NCBI GenBank assembly: GCA_021740645.1 | Contig: JAIOZL010000002.1 | Coordinates: 186,001 to 250,000, forward strand | Length of the DNA: 64,000 nt | Source: Bacteroidales bacterium | GTDB lineage: Bacteria > Bacteroidota > Bacteroidia > Bacteroidales > JAADJA01 | Direction: 5' to 3' | In this document: positions 45,868 through 56,999 of the stretch, one piece after another | Layout: each line of letters opens with the position of its first letter | Position numbering within the stretch: the first letter of the stretch is position 1 | Program-made: the position numbers and the translations under genes | Notes under the pieces: model-generated | What the model was told of the DNA's origin: nothing | Databases searched by the model: none | Seen by the model: only the letters and a program-made list of their open reading frames with translations

Positions 45868-46674
45868 ATGAACAAAGAACAATTCATACAATTGGTTAAA
45901 TCGCCTCAAAAGCTGAACGCACAAACCATTGCTATGCTTGAAAATCTTGTTTCAGAATTTCCGTATTGCCAGACCGCCGATATATTATACACCTTAAACC
46001 TTTACAAGACAGATAATTTCAGGTATCAGGAGCAGCTAAAGCTGGCAGCGGCATATGCACCCGACAGGGCATTGCTCAAGCAACATATTAAGTCGCTTTC
46101 ATCTCAAACAGATATTACAACAGAGAAACCAACCTTGACACAAAAGCAGGATACAACAAAAACTCCTGAACGGGATATTAAAACGCTGGTTGATGAGCTT
46201 AAATCGGTTATTCAAAACAGGTTAACAGAAAATCAGGAGAATCTTGTTGACCAACAACTGGAATCCCTTGACCAGATTGTTAAAACCTTTGCGGTTGCAG
46301 ATATGAAGCAAGATGCGGACCTGGAGGAGTTAAAACCTGATATTAAAGATTACGATTTTGAACACCTGCAGGAACAGATACCTTCAAAACCTTCCAACAT
46401 TGAAAAGAACAAAGCTCTAATTGATAAATTTATTGAGGAGGAGCCCTCAATTTCCCCTCCTGAAAAATCAGGATTTTTTAATCCCGATGATTTTGCAAAA
46501 AACAGCCTGATTGATAATGAAGAGATTGTTTCTGAAACACTTGCAAAAATTTATTTAAAGCAGGGAAACTTCACAAAAGCCATTAAAATATATCAAAAAT
46601 TAAGTTTGCTATATCCGGAAAAAAGTACTTTCTTTGCAGCCCAAATTGAAAAAATCAATGAGGGTCAAAAATAA
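45868..46674 (+). CDS. TPR-containing protein of the lptE-secG operon
   Basis: 268 residues from ATG 45868 (MNKEQFIQLVKSP), behind a purine-rich GGAGAT leader; the frame also opens at 45835. The N-terminus is helical (PYCQTADILYTLNLYKTDNFRYQEQLKLAAAYAPDR), then a charged low-complexity linker. A single TPR lies at the end (ETLAKIYLKQGNFTKAIKIYQKLSLLYPEKS). No signal peptide, so likely cytoplasmic. I recall a similar protein of unknown function between lptE and secG in other Bacteroidota. Confidence 0.75.
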   Translation: MNKEQFIQLVKSPQKLNAQTIAMLENLVSEFPYCQTADILYTLNLYKTDNFRYQEQLKLAAAYAPDRALLKQHIKSLSSQTDITTEKPTLTQKQDTTKTPERDIKTLVDELKSVIQNRLTENQENLVDQQLESLDQIVKTFAVADMKQDADLEELKPDIKDYDFEHLQEQIPSKPSNIEKNKALIDKFIEEEPSISPPEKSGFFNPDDFAKNSLIDNEEIVSETLAKIYLKQGNFTKAIKIYQKLSLLYPEKSTFFAAQIEKINEGQK

Positions 46675-46695
46675 AGACAATTAATACTTAATAAA

Positions 46696-47043
46696 ATGGG
46701 AGCTTATATTGTAGTAGCAGTTTTAATAATAATAACATGTGTATTGTTAACACTGATTGTGTTAGTGCAAAGTTCAAAGGGTGGCGGACTGGCCTCTAAT
46801 TTTTCTGGTTCCAACCAGTTTATGGGTGTTCGTAAAACAGCCGATTTCCTCGAAAAATCTACATGGACTTTAGCCATCGTATTGCTTGTGTTAAGCTTAT
46901 TCTCAATATTCATTATTCCAAGGGGCGGAGGCGTTCAATCTGAAAATTCAGATTTACAGGAAATTTATAACGATTTACCAGATACGCAACCTGTCGAAGA
47001 TTTTACACCCCCTCCGGGTGATCAGGGAGAGCCTCAGGAATAA
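46696..47043 (+). CDS. secG: Preprotein translocase subunit SecG
   Basis: The 115-residue membrane protein has two transmembrane helices (about 3-24 and 54-75) flanking the conserved cytoplasmic loop VLVQSSKGGGLASNF and the MGVRKTADFLEKSTW segment. It assists SecYE and SecA in secretion. The C-terminal acidic Pro-rich tail is longer than in E. coli. It is the last gene of the activator-lptE-TPR-secG run; a strong terminator begins 20 bp later. Confidence 0.93.
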   Translation: MGAYIVVAVLIIITCVLLTLIVLVQSSKGGGLASNFSGSNQFMGVRKTADFLEKSTWTLAIVLLVLSLFSIFIIPRGGGVQSENSDLQEIYNDLPDTQPVEDFTPPPGDQGEPQE

Positions 47044-47062
47044 TGCTCGGAAAAATACATTT

Positions 47063-47100
47063 AAATGTCAGATTGTCACAGCAGTCTGACATTTTTTTTT
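47063..47100 (+). terminator. Rho-independent terminator after secG
   Basis: A 10-bp perfect stem (47063-47072 with 47085-47094) extendable by four pairs with G-U wobbles, then a T9 tail. Confidence 0.93.
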
Positions 47101-47251
47101 AAAGTAACCTTAGCCCCCGGTTTATTCAACTTTTTTTATAAAATCTTGACTATTCCTGCAAACAGGCTGACTTAGTATTTTTTGTTCGTAAGATATTTCG
47201 CGAGCAAGTAGGAAACACACAACAGTAAATTGAAAAATCTGTCAGTTTTTT

Positions 47252-47276
47252 GCTTTGGCATAAAATATGTCAAAGC
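47252..47276. promoter_or_regulatory. Hairpin/operator candidate upstream of groES
   Basis: Eleven-base arms (47252-47262, 47266-47276) around an AAA loop with one G-T mismatch (a wobble pair in RNA), 51 nt before the groES ATG. It is not the CIRCE sequence. Could be a heat-shock operator or a 5'-UTR structure. Confidence 0.4.
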
Positions 47277-47327
47277 CGACACAGCAAACAGACAAATATT
47301 ATTATAAAAATTTTAAATCACAACATT

Positions 47328-47606
47328 ATGTCAAAAATTAAAATCAGACCTTTAGCAGACCGCGTTTTGGTTGAGCCATCCTCTGCAGAAGAAAAAACTG
47401 CAGGAGGCATTATTATTCCTGACACTGCCAAAGAAAAGCCGCAGCAAGGAACTGTAGTAGCCGTTGGACCTGGCACTGCAGATGATAAAATAACTGTTAA
47501 AGTTGGTGATATTGTGCTTTATGGTAAATACGCAGGAACTGAAATCGGCCATGAAGGTAAAAATTACCTTATCATGCGGGAATCAGACATTTTTGCAATC
47601 ATTTAA
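47328..47606 (+). CDS. groES: Co-chaperonin GroES
   Basis: The 92-residue lid of the chaperonin starts at ATG 47328 ([17 protein letters not shown]); the frame is open 78 nt further upstream but that part is not GroES-like. The mobile loop is [21 protein letters not shown] and the roof region precedes [23 protein letters not shown]. groEL starts 36 bp downstream; a hairpin lies in the leader. Confidence 0.97.
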   Translation: MSKIKIRPLADRVLVEPSSAEEKTAGGIIIPDTAKEKPQQGTVVAVGPGTADDKITVKVGDIVLYGKYAGTEIGHEGKNYLIMRESDIFAII

Positions 47607-47630
47607 AAATTTATTTTGAGAATTATTTAA

Positions 47631-49286
<1,656 letters not shown>

Positions 49287-49316
49287 ACACTCAACATATA
49301 TAATTCAATATTTTAT

Positions 49317-49349
49317 AACCCTGACAAGCTTGCTTTGTCAGGGTTTTTT
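49317..49349 (+). terminator. Rho-independent terminator after groEL
   Basis: An 11-bp stem (49317-49327 with 49335-49345), a 7-nt loop and a T6 tail. Its core resembles the terminator at 37575-37606. Confidence 0.92.
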
Positions 49350-49421
49350 AATGCGAGAGGGCAAACATTACTGCTCTGATGACATTAAGACATCATCTGA
49401 ATAAAATTGAACTTAGTTTTT

Positions 49422-49429
49422 TATTTTTG
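49422..49429 (+). promoter_or_regulatory. -7 box (TAttTTTG) for the DUF4468 gene
   Basis: TATTTTTG, 53 nt before ATG 49483. Confidence 0.45.
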
Positions 49430-49482
49430 CCATATTATTTAAGTATAAAAATCGTTTCGTTTAAAACTTTAAATTTCTGGAA

Positions 49483-50010
49483 ATGAATTTTACAAAAGCT
49501 TATTTTACTCTCGTTATAATTTTTCAGTGTGTATTATCCTTTGCCCAGGAGGCAAAAATACCTGTGGATGAAGACACCGGGCTAATTACCTACCAGGAAG
49601 TAGTGCAACAAGAGGGTGATCCCCAATCATTTTTTAACAGCGCCATTAGCTGGATCAATGAATATTATGCGAATCCGGTGGACGTGACAAAAACCAGGAA
49701 TCCTGAAACAGGAGTGATCAAAGGTCTCCATCGGTTCAGGATTGTAAATACAGATGAAGAAGGGAATCAATCCGATGCCGGAACTATCCAGTATCGCTTT
49801 AACCTCGAATTTAAAGACAATCGCTACCGCTATACTTTATATGAGTTTGTGCTTAAACAGAACTCAAAAATCCCTGTAGAAAAATGGATAAACCAATCCG
49901 ATGCCCAATCGAAAAGTTATTTGAAACAGGTGGATGAATTTGCCCGGGGTTGGATAACAAGCCTAAAAAAGGGAATGTTGCCAAAGGTGGAAAAGGTGGA
50001 TGAATGGTAG
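49483..50010 (+). CDS. Exported DUF4468-family protein
   Basis: The 175-residue protein has a signal peptide (residues 1-21, LSFAQ) and a DUF4468-like alpha/beta domain with a TBP-like fold: GLITYQEVVQQEGDPQSFFNSAISWINEYY, KTRNPETGVIKGLHRFRI, GTIQYRFNLEFKDNRYRYTLYEFVL. The family is common in Bacteroidota and has no known function. A single-gene unit between the groEL terminator and a hairpin at its stop codon. Confidence 0.8.
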   Translation: MNFTKAYFTLVIIFQCVLSFAQEAKIPVDEDTGLITYQEVVQQEGDPQSFFNSAISWINEYYANPVDVTKTRNPETGVIKGLHRFRIVNTDEEGNQSDAGTIQYRFNLEFKDNRYRYTLYEFVLKQNSKIPVEKWINQSDAQSKSYLKQVDEFARGWITSLKKGMLPKVEKVDEW

Positions 50011-50043
50011 CTAATTGCTATTTGCTTTTAGCAATTGGCTTTT
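50009..50043 (+). terminator. Stem-loop at the end of the DUF4468 gene
   Basis: A 12-bp stem with one wobble (50009-50020 with 50029-50040), an 8-nt loop and four Ts. The stem begins inside the stop codon. Confidence 0.55.
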
Positions 50044-50156
50044 GGCTCAGAAGAGGATTATCCAAAGCCTGCCGATGAGTTACCGATGTTGGTTACTAAA
50101 ATTATAGCATATTGAAGGACTTAAAGGAAAAGAGGAACCAAGTGCCCTCCCATGCG

Positions 50157-50177
50157 CTTCGACGAAGCTCAGCGTGG
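50157..50177. repeat. Fragment resembling a dispersed intergenic repeat
   Basis: CTTCGACGAAGCTCAGCGTGG resembles the 'TTCGACAAGCTCAGC' element I recall as scattered between genes in many genomes, Bacteroidota included. Only one copy is in this window, so repeat status cannot be shown here. Confidence 0.3.
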
Positions 50178-50285
50178 CCGGCGCTTTTAAGGTAATTAAG
50201 CTTTTCGCCCTATGCCCTCTACCCTCCACTCCTGGCTATCGCTAAACAATTTCCATGTACTGTGGTTTTTATACTAAAAAGGAAT

Positions 50286-50651
50286 ATGGCAAAGAATGTT
50301 TTTGGTACAGAAATGAAGCCTTGTAGTACTCAACCTCTTACAGGGTTTTTCAGGGATGGGAGCTGCAATACGGATGAAACTGATTTTGGTTCACATACCG
50401 TTTGTGTGGTTTTGACGGAAGAATTTTTACGCTATTCATTTGATATGGGAAACGACCTTATCACCCCTCGCCCCGAATATAATTTTCCCGGCCTTGGCCC
50501 GGGAGACCATTGGTGCTTATGTGCCCTCAGATGGAAAGAGGCTTTTGACGATGGTAAAGCCCCCCTGGTAAATCTGGAAGCTACCCACGAAAGAGCTTTG
50601 GAAGTGCTTAACCTTGAGGATTTGGTTGAGTTTGCCTATTTAAGTTCTTGA
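50286..50651 (+). CDS. DUF2237 family protein
   Basis: 121 residues from ATG 50286 (MAKNVFGTEMKPCS), behind AAAAAGGA; the frame opens eight codons earlier without support. It shows the DUF2237 pattern: PLTGFFRDGSCNTDETDFGSHTVC, then LTEEFLRYSFDMGNDLITPRPEYNFPGLGPGDHWCLCALRW, and ATHERALEVLNLEDL. Four conserved Cys (in CS, SC, TVC, WCLC) hint at metal or redox chemistry. Cytosolic, function unknown. Convergent with the alpha-2-macroglobulin gene. Confidence 0.82.
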   Translation: MAKNVFGTEMKPCSTQPLTGFFRDGSCNTDETDFGSHTVCVVLTEEFLRYSFDMGNDLITPRPEYNFPGLGPGDHWCLCALRWKEAFDDGKAPLVNLEATHERALEVLNLEDLVEFAYLSS

Positions 50652-50690
50652 CCTCCCGCATAGCAAATTTAAGTTGCTATGCGGGAAGTC
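50650..50690. terminator. Long stem-loop between convergent genes
   Basis: A 13-bp perfect stem (50654-50666 with 50674-50686), extended by three pairs past one mismatch, with a 7-nt loop. No T run on either side, so a bidirectional terminator is likely but not certain. Confidence 0.5.
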
Positions 50691-50695
50691 AATTG

Positions 50696-53600
50696 CTATT
50701 CTACCTTTACTCTGACTCCATCAGAATGGCTGGTAAATTCAGGTGCATACATGCATTGTATAGTGCTTATCCCGTTTGAGAAATCACCTTTTTGTGAAAC
50801 GATCAATGGATACTCAAATATGTAAGTTCCTTTTCGTAAGTAATCAAAGAAAAAATTCGTTGAGGCATCAAGTGTGGTTTCATAATACCCCAGCCCATCC
50901 TGGTAATGGTAGCTTGAAAGTACATTCACTGGCTCAAAGGCTGAGGCCCTCATGTCCTTCATATGTACAAATTCCATGTCGCGGTCAACACGAAGTTCAA
51001 TTCTAACTATCACTTTGTTGCCCGGTTTTAGTATTGATTGTTCACTTATAGGCCTTAATACCGGGCCCGCAGCAGTGTTCTCCTCAAGGAAAAGTTTTTT
51101 CTCTAATTTTAAAGGTGTTTCGGCAAAAGTAATGTCCTCCAGGTTTTCGAAATACTGCCAGTAAACTGCACCCCAGGCCAGGGATTCATTTTTGTTGGTA
51201 ACGGTGACTTTTCCCATTTCAGGTTTAATTTCACCCGCCGTCCAGCTGGTTTTAAAATACCCTGTACCGGCTTCCACTTTTGTATCCTCCATCTTTAGTG
51301 GATCAATCTTTATATCGCCAAGACTGATTTCAGCGAGTTTAGAATTGGCCAACCAATTATTTCCCCTAAGAAGCAGGGCATAAATCGCATCTGCAGTTGC
51401 CCGGGGTGTTTTCCAGTCCTGGGTTTGTTTTTGTTTCAGAAGCCACATTTTCATTTTTTCAACCGATTCCTGGTCTTTAGCAACTTCATGGAATGCCTCA
51501 ATTAAAAGGGCTTGTGTTTCTATGGGTGCTTCATACCAATAATATCCGCCTGAATTATCGCGCCAATACATCCCCATTTCTTCTGAATACAGTGCATGCT
51601 CCTTAATAGAAGCCATTACCTGAATCGGCGAAACCTCATCACCAAGTCTTTTTAACGCCAGGGCGATCATCCCTTTTTGAAGATTGCCCTGTTGATGCCA
51701 GTATGTTTTAGCTTGTTTGTGATAGTAGTCAAAAGCTACCTGGTTATTTCTGGAAATAGCCACCTCTTTCAGGAAATAAGACCGTGCATATAAATATTGA
51801 ATTTGAGTGTTTCCCAAATGATTTTCTTCAAGCTTATATTTATACTCTGTAAGCCGGTCGTAATCTTTTTTTAATTCATAATCGAGATACTGAATAGCCC
51901 TGTTGACCATGTTTTTTGTTTGAAGATTTTCCCATGCATCATAAATTCCAAGTTGCTTCAGATGGGCAAAACCACTTACGATCAACTGTGATATATAGCG
52001 ATTATCCGGCATGCCCTTATACCAGGGCCAGCCACCTCCGGGTGATTGTTTTTGAATAAGTTTTCGTAAGGCAGAATTTTGCTCATCCGTCATTTTATTG
52101 ATGTCAAAAAGAATGGCAATACGATGCTTACGTTCTGTTTCATTTTTAGCATCCCTTACCCAGGGAGTTTCATTCAAAATCAATGATTTTAATTCCTGGT
52201 TTTTCTCCAAATTAGATAAAAGTGCATCGGCTGAGAAATTTTTCCATGCATCAAATACCTGTTTGATCCTCGGACTGGAATTTACCAGGTAGGAAGCAAT
52301 GCTATTAGCATAGAACCGGTAAAAAGCACTCTCAGCAGATTCACTGTTGTTTTCCATCACATAAGGAAGTGCCTGAACTGCATACCATGCAGGGTTTGAT
52401 GAGAACTCAAGGCTAAGCTTATGTTGAACCAACCCGTTTTGAACCTGGCCCGATGGTTTGGAATTGACGAGTTTTGTAAAAACGAATTTTTTTGTTTCGT
52501 TTCCGTTGACAGGCAATGGCAAGGATTCAGTTACTAACATCCGGTTCGATAAAACCGGAACAGGACTTTCTTCTCCATCAGAAAACATCTCAGATTTTGC
52601 AATGATCCGATAGGAGACCAGGTCATAATCTTCCGGAATAAACATTTCCCATTCAATGTTTTGATTCCCCTTTTCAGCCACTTTAAATGTTTTGGTTTTT
52701 CCAGATAGAATAAGCTTGCCTGAGACATCTTCCATGGTCCTGGTATCAAAAAACTGTAAAACCACCTCACCGTTTAATTCTTTATCACTAAGGTTTGATA
52801 CTTTGGCTGAAAAGCTCATCTTATCTCCTTTCCTGAAAAAGCGAGGGGGATTGGGCACCACCATCAGTTCTTTTTGCGTCATCACCTCTTTGGTAAACAA
52901 TCCATATTTTAAATCTTTGGTATGGGCCATTCCCATCATCTTCCAGCGGGTAAGTGATTCTGGTGCTGTAAATCGAATGATCACATTGCCGTTTTCATCC
53001 GTCTTTAAAGAAGGATAGAAAAATGCAGTTTCACGAAAATCACGACGAACCTGAACACCATTTGTTTCAGACTTTTCAACGGTTTTCATTTCCCCTGGCA
53101 ACACTTCATTTTTATTTATTGTTTCGGATTCTTTATCTTTATCGTATGCTACCTGGACATCATCCATCATGTTCATGGCCATTTCAGGAATAGCTTCCAT
53201 CCCCATTCTTTTTTGCAAATAGGGTGATCCGCCAAAATAATTGAATCCAAACCAGTTGAGCTGATCATACATCCTGTTTACCGGCCGGTAGACATTCCTC
53301 CAATCCGATACCATTTGGCTTTGAGAAATACTATTGAAAGCATTTCGTGATGACCAGGTCATATTTGAATAGTAGTTTGTAAACAGGTTGAAGTTCCAGC
53401 TAAATTCCTGGAATTTATCCAATGATGCATCGTACATTGCGGTAAGCAACTCAGCCGCTAGTTTTTCCCCTTTGGGCCCATTAATTTTTATCGACCATTC
53501 TTCTTCATCTCCGGGTTTGATCTTTTCTCTGAACGAAGCAAACTCAAAATCAAGTTTTTTATTAGTAAAAGGAACAGTTACCAGGAAGCTGTTATTAAAA

Positions 53601-56600
53601 CTCCTGTTGTGATTCACAAAAATGACATTGACTCCAAATCCGCCTCTTTGACTTTCGGTTACCGGGATTTCAATTCGTTTTTGTTCATCATTTAAATTGA
53701 TCCAATGGGTGGATAATACATTTTCTTTCTGAACAATTTCATAGAGTACGTGCACATTTTTCTCTTTTGATCCAATAATAAAGGATGCTTTTTCACCAGG
53801 CTCACAGGTATTTTTAATCACATGGAACCAGTTAAGTTCATTGACCGGTGCCTTTTTACTTTTCTCACTATAGAGAATAAAGTATTCTTTGAGAATCACT
53901 TCCTCTCCAAAATTATCCGTGGTATTAACTGTAAGCGCATATCTTCCTTCCTGCCATTTTTTAATTTGATCCAATGAAATCACCGAATCCGTTTTTGTGT
54001 CAAAATCAAGTTTGGCGATAACCGATCTAATCTTCAACTGATCAGCCTTGTTTTCATTTTTATAGTTATCGTTTGGAAAATCTTTTTCATAGTTTTCCCT
54101 TTCCATGACAAAAAGATCAGGGTTCTCCCATAACTTTTCTCTAAGTAACCCCTCTGGTTCCTCAAGTAATGCAATTTCAATTTTCCCGTTTACAGCCAGG
54201 GGTTGGCCATTTAAGTTGGTTGTTTTTATGGTAAAAGATTTGAAGTTTTCTATATTCTCAACTTCTCCAATTCCAATATCCAATTGCAGGGCTTTGTAAC
54301 CTACATTCACATAGGTTTTACCTGACTGTGTCTCATTGTTTACGTCCGTTACATCTGCATAAACCGTATAATTAAATGCAGGGTTATATTTTTTGATTAT
54401 CGACAAATCAGGTTGGGCAATAAAACTAACCCTAAAGTTTCCGTCATCATCAGTAATTGTCGTCCCGTTGGTAATTTCCAGACTACTTGATGGAGGGAAG
54501 TAGTCAAAATAAAAGAACCTCCAGGGGTAATAAGTTTCTCTAACCACACGGTATTTAACCTCAGCTCCTGCAATAGAGTTGCCAGCAAAAGCTTTGGCAG
54601 TACCTTCCAGTTTGATTTCATTATTCAGTTTATAACTCCCCTCTATTGGGTTAAAAGTTACTTCAAACTTTGGCCTTTTATATTCCTCCACGAGTATGGT
54701 TTGTGAGCCGGTTTCATTTTTAATGGTCATCCGCCCATTCAGTCCGCCCTGCGGTGCTGTAAACGAACCGTTGAATGATCCGTATTCATTGGCCACTAAT
54801 TCAAGTTGTCCGACTTTTTGATAATTTACATCCATTAACTCAACGCTTGTTTTTTGCCCGGGCACAATGCCATTCTCATCTTTAAATCGTTCTAACACTA
54901 TCCCTTTAAAATAAATGGTTTGTCCGGGGCGGTATATGGCTCTGTCTGTAAAAAAATAGGTATTTGTAATTTTTCGTGATTCTCCGGGTTGATAAACCGA
55001 TTGGTAAAAACGATCGTCTGTAATGTATGTATCATTATTCTTTGAAAACTCTATGAAAAAGGAATTTCGGTTGGAGGTTCGTTCAGTAGCTGAAATTTCA
55101 AAATATCCATTCTCATCTGAATAATAAGTGCCCCCTTCCTGAAATATATTTTCCCGCTGACGGTAATCATAATTCCTGTAAAATATTTTTGCCCTGACAC
55201 CACTTATTGCTGCACCATCTTGACGGTTTAAGATATAAAACCGGTAAATATTTTCTGATGTATATTGATGATTGATATAACTGATATTGGTTACCCAGAA
55301 AGTCTGATGGCTAATATTGGACCCTTCTGCTTTAAAGTCTTTTGAATCGCTTGCCAGCAACACATAATAACCAAAATTGAGGCTGGGTATTTTGAATTCT
55401 GTGCGATGTTGCTGAAAATCTCCGTCGTTGGGCAAATCAAGCTCCCATGCTGAAACAACAGGAAATTCAAGGTATTTTTTTATCAGGGCCGTTTGCTGAA
55501 TGGAACCTTGCTCCAGCTCACGATTTTTATTGTAATCTATCATTACTAACCTGAAATAAACTTTCGAAAGGTTTTTAAAATTTAATAGGGATAAAATCGG
55601 CCGATCCGGTAAGTTTTCCTTTTCAAGCATAATTGAAAATGTTATCCGTTCGATTTCTTCTTTCAGGCTTTTGCAGTTTTTTGCTCCAAATGATTCAGGA
55701 AAACGTTTTAATGCATCATCGCATTTTTCGATAGCTGCTTTTGCATCCCATTTATGCTTTACTGATTCAAGGGGTTTGTATTGCAAACTTTGCTGGTAAA
55801 GCTGAGCACCAATTTGATGAGATACCTCTGTGGAAGCTTCCTGGCTGAGTATGGTTTTCTCAAACTCTACCAACGACTTTAAAAATAAGCTGTCTTTTAT
55901 TTCAAGTGTGGCATTATCGTACACAAAATTTAATCTTTTAAGGTTTACATCCACAAGGGCATCTGCCTCCTTATCGTTCAGATGGTATGCAGTAAGTTCC
56001 TGAAGTAATTCCAGCGCATAGAACTTTAGTGACAAACTGTCTTTTGTGTTCAAATGAATTGCTGAAAATTGCCCGGGTTGTGAAAAGTAAAACTCCTTAT
56101 CAATTTCAAAACGATCAGCGGGTTGGATAAATCCCGATTCATCATTCATAAAAAAGTCAATCGCTCTGTGCGCAAGAAAGTCATAAAGTGAGGGCCTGGT
56201 TTTTTTTGATCCCTCTTTTTCTGTTAGAATCACATTATATGCATTCAGGTTGGTTTTTTTCAGTATATCAGGATTATTAAGAGAGGCGTAATAATTTGTT
56301 ATAATTGCATGCATTAATGTTTTTAGATCCCAGGTCTGAAGATCTTTATTTCCTGTACCTGTAATTTCCGTTCTTTCCATGAAACGATAACGATTGGCCT
56401 GGTAGTACCGCCAATAAATATCAGCTAGTAAAGAATGAAGTATCTGGAGCGTAGGTTCTTTCGCTACCTTTATTTCATCGTTTAAATCCTTTACTGCTTT
56501 TTCAATAAATGCCTCGTTAAAGTCAGCAGTGAGTTTTATTTTATAAATGGTCGCTTTTATAAATTGGGGATGATTATGATCTTTTTTTGCTTTGTTAAAA

Positions 56601-56815
56601 ATGTTTTCGGTGAGCTCAAGGGCAGATTTAGGAAGCCCATACTGTATCAATGAATCTACTTTTTTCCAGTCTTTATCATAGGAATCATAATCTGTTAATG
56701 GGTCTAACTTATATATTGGGCTCTCCCCATTACTAAAGTACCAGGTAAATCCACTTAAAATGATCAGTATTGTTACAATTCCGATTGGGAATAAAAAATT
56801 TTGTGTCAACTTCAT
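50696..56815 (-). CDS. Alpha-2-macroglobulin family protein lacking the thioester motif
   Basis: The 2039-residue envelope protein has an N-terminal membrane helix (about 8-28), a helical region to about 450, then macroglobulin domains including MG2 (RAIYRPGQTIYFKGIVLERF), a bait-like stretch rich in Asn/Met (about 1180-1260), the A2M signature ESLTRWKMMGMAHTKDLKYG, and a helical thioester-domain region (QSPGGGWPWYKGMPDNRYISQLIVSG). Where thioester homologues have CGEQ (about residues 1480-1495) it has SESAES, so no covalent trap can form. The family inhibits attacking proteases near the cell surface. No PBP1C-like gene is adjacent. Convergent with DUF2237. Confidence 0.9.
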   Translation of the reverse strand: MKLTQNFLFPIGIVTILIILSGFTWYFSNGESPIYKLDPLTDYDSYDKDWKKVDSLIQYGLPKSALELTENIFNKAKKDHNHPQFIKATIYKIKLTADFNEAFIEKAVKDLNDEIKVAKEPTLQILHSLLADIYWRYYQANRYRFMERTEITGTGNKDLQTWDLKTLMHAIITNYYASLNNPDILKKTNLNAYNVILTEKEGSKKTRPSLYDFLAHRAIDFFMNDESGFIQPADRFEIDKEFYFSQPGQFSAIHLNTKDSLSLKFYALELLQELTAYHLNDKEADALVDVNLKRLNFVYDNATLEIKDSLFLKSLVEFEKTILSQEASTEVSHQIGAQLYQQSLQYKPLESVKHKWDAKAAIEKCDDALKRFPESFGAKNCKSLKEEIERITFSIMLEKENLPDRPILSLLNFKNLSKVYFRLVMIDYNKNRELEQGSIQQTALIKKYLEFPVVSAWELDLPNDGDFQQHRTEFKIPSLNFGYYVLLASDSKDFKAEGSNISHQTFWVTNISYINHQYTSENIYRFYILNRQDGAAISGVRAKIFYRNYDYRQRENIFQEGGTYYSDENGYFEISATERTSNRNSFFIEFSKNNDTYITDDRFYQSVYQPGESRKITNTYFFTDRAIYRPGQTIYFKGIVLERFKDENGIVPGQKTSVELMDVNYQKVGQLELVANEYGSFNGSFTAPQGGLNGRMTIKNETGSQTILVEEYKRPKFEVTFNPIEGSYKLNNEIKLEGTAKAFAGNSIAGAEVKYRVVRETYYPWRFFYFDYFPPSSSLEITNGTTITDDDGNFRVSFIAQPDLSIIKKYNPAFNYTVYADVTDVNNETQSGKTYVNVGYKALQLDIGIGEVENIENFKSFTIKTTNLNGQPLAVNGKIEIALLEEPEGLLREKLWENPDLFVMERENYEKDFPNDNYKNENKADQLKIRSVIAKLDFDTKTDSVISLDQIKKWQEGRYALTVNTTDNFGEEVILKEYFILYSEKSKKAPVNELNWFHVIKNTCEPGEKASFIIGSKEKNVHVLYEIVQKENVLSTHWINLNDEQKRIEIPVTESQRGGFGVNVIFVNHNRSFNNSFLVTVPFTNKKLDFEFASFREKIKPGDEEEWSIKINGPKGEKLAAELLTAMYDASLDKFQEFSWNFNLFTNYYSNMTWSSRNAFNSISQSQMVSDWRNVYRPVNRMYDQLNWFGFNYFGGSPYLQKRMGMEAIPEMAMNMMDDVQVAYDKDKESETINKNEVLPGEMKTVEKSETNGVQVRRDFRETAFFYPSLKTDENGNVIIRFTAPESLTRWKMMGMAHTKDLKYGLFTKEVMTQKELMVVPNPPRFFRKGDKMSFSAKVSNLSDKELNGEVVLQFFDTRTMEDVSGKLILSGKTKTFKVAEKGNQNIEWEMFIPEDYDLVSYRIIAKSEMFSDGEESPVPVLSNRMLVTESLPLPVNGNETKKFVFTKLVNSKPSGQVQNGLVQHKLSLEFSSNPAWYAVQALPYVMENNSESAESAFYRFYANSIASYLVNSSPRIKQVFDAWKNFSADALLSNLEKNQELKSLILNETPWVRDAKNETERKHRIAILFDINKMTDEQNSALRKLIQKQSPGGGWPWYKGMPDNRYISQLIVSGFAHLKQLGIYDAWENLQTKNMVNRAIQYLDYELKKDYDRLTEYKYKLEENHLGNTQIQYLYARSYFLKEVAISRNNQVAFDYYHKQAKTYWHQQGNLQKGMIALALKRLGDEVSPIQVMASIKEHALYSEEMGMYWRDNSGGYYWYEAPIETQALLIEAFHEVAKDQESVEKMKMWLLKQKQTQDWKTPRATADAIYALLLRGNNWLANSKLAEISLGDIKIDPLKMEDTKVEAGTGYFKTSWTAGEIKPEMGKVTVTNKNESLAWGAVYWQYFENLEDITFAETPLKLEKKLFLEENTAAGPVLRPISEQSILKPGNKVIVRIELRVDRDMEFVHMKDMRASAFEPVNVLSSYHYQDGLGYYETTLDASTNFFFDYLRKGTYIFEYPLIVSQKGDFSNGISTIQCMYAPEFTSHSDGVRVKVE

Positions 56816-56999
56816 GATATATATTTTTGGAATTTAAAGGTAAGATACAAATATCAGGCAAATTCCATAAAATTTAATTTTTTGAAAAAAGAGATATGTA
56901 TAAGAGGATAAATTTCATGACATACTATTGTTTTCGAAGGACTTAGGTAATTATTTGAATTTCTAAAGAATTGTTAACAAAATCGGGGCTAAAGGAGTA

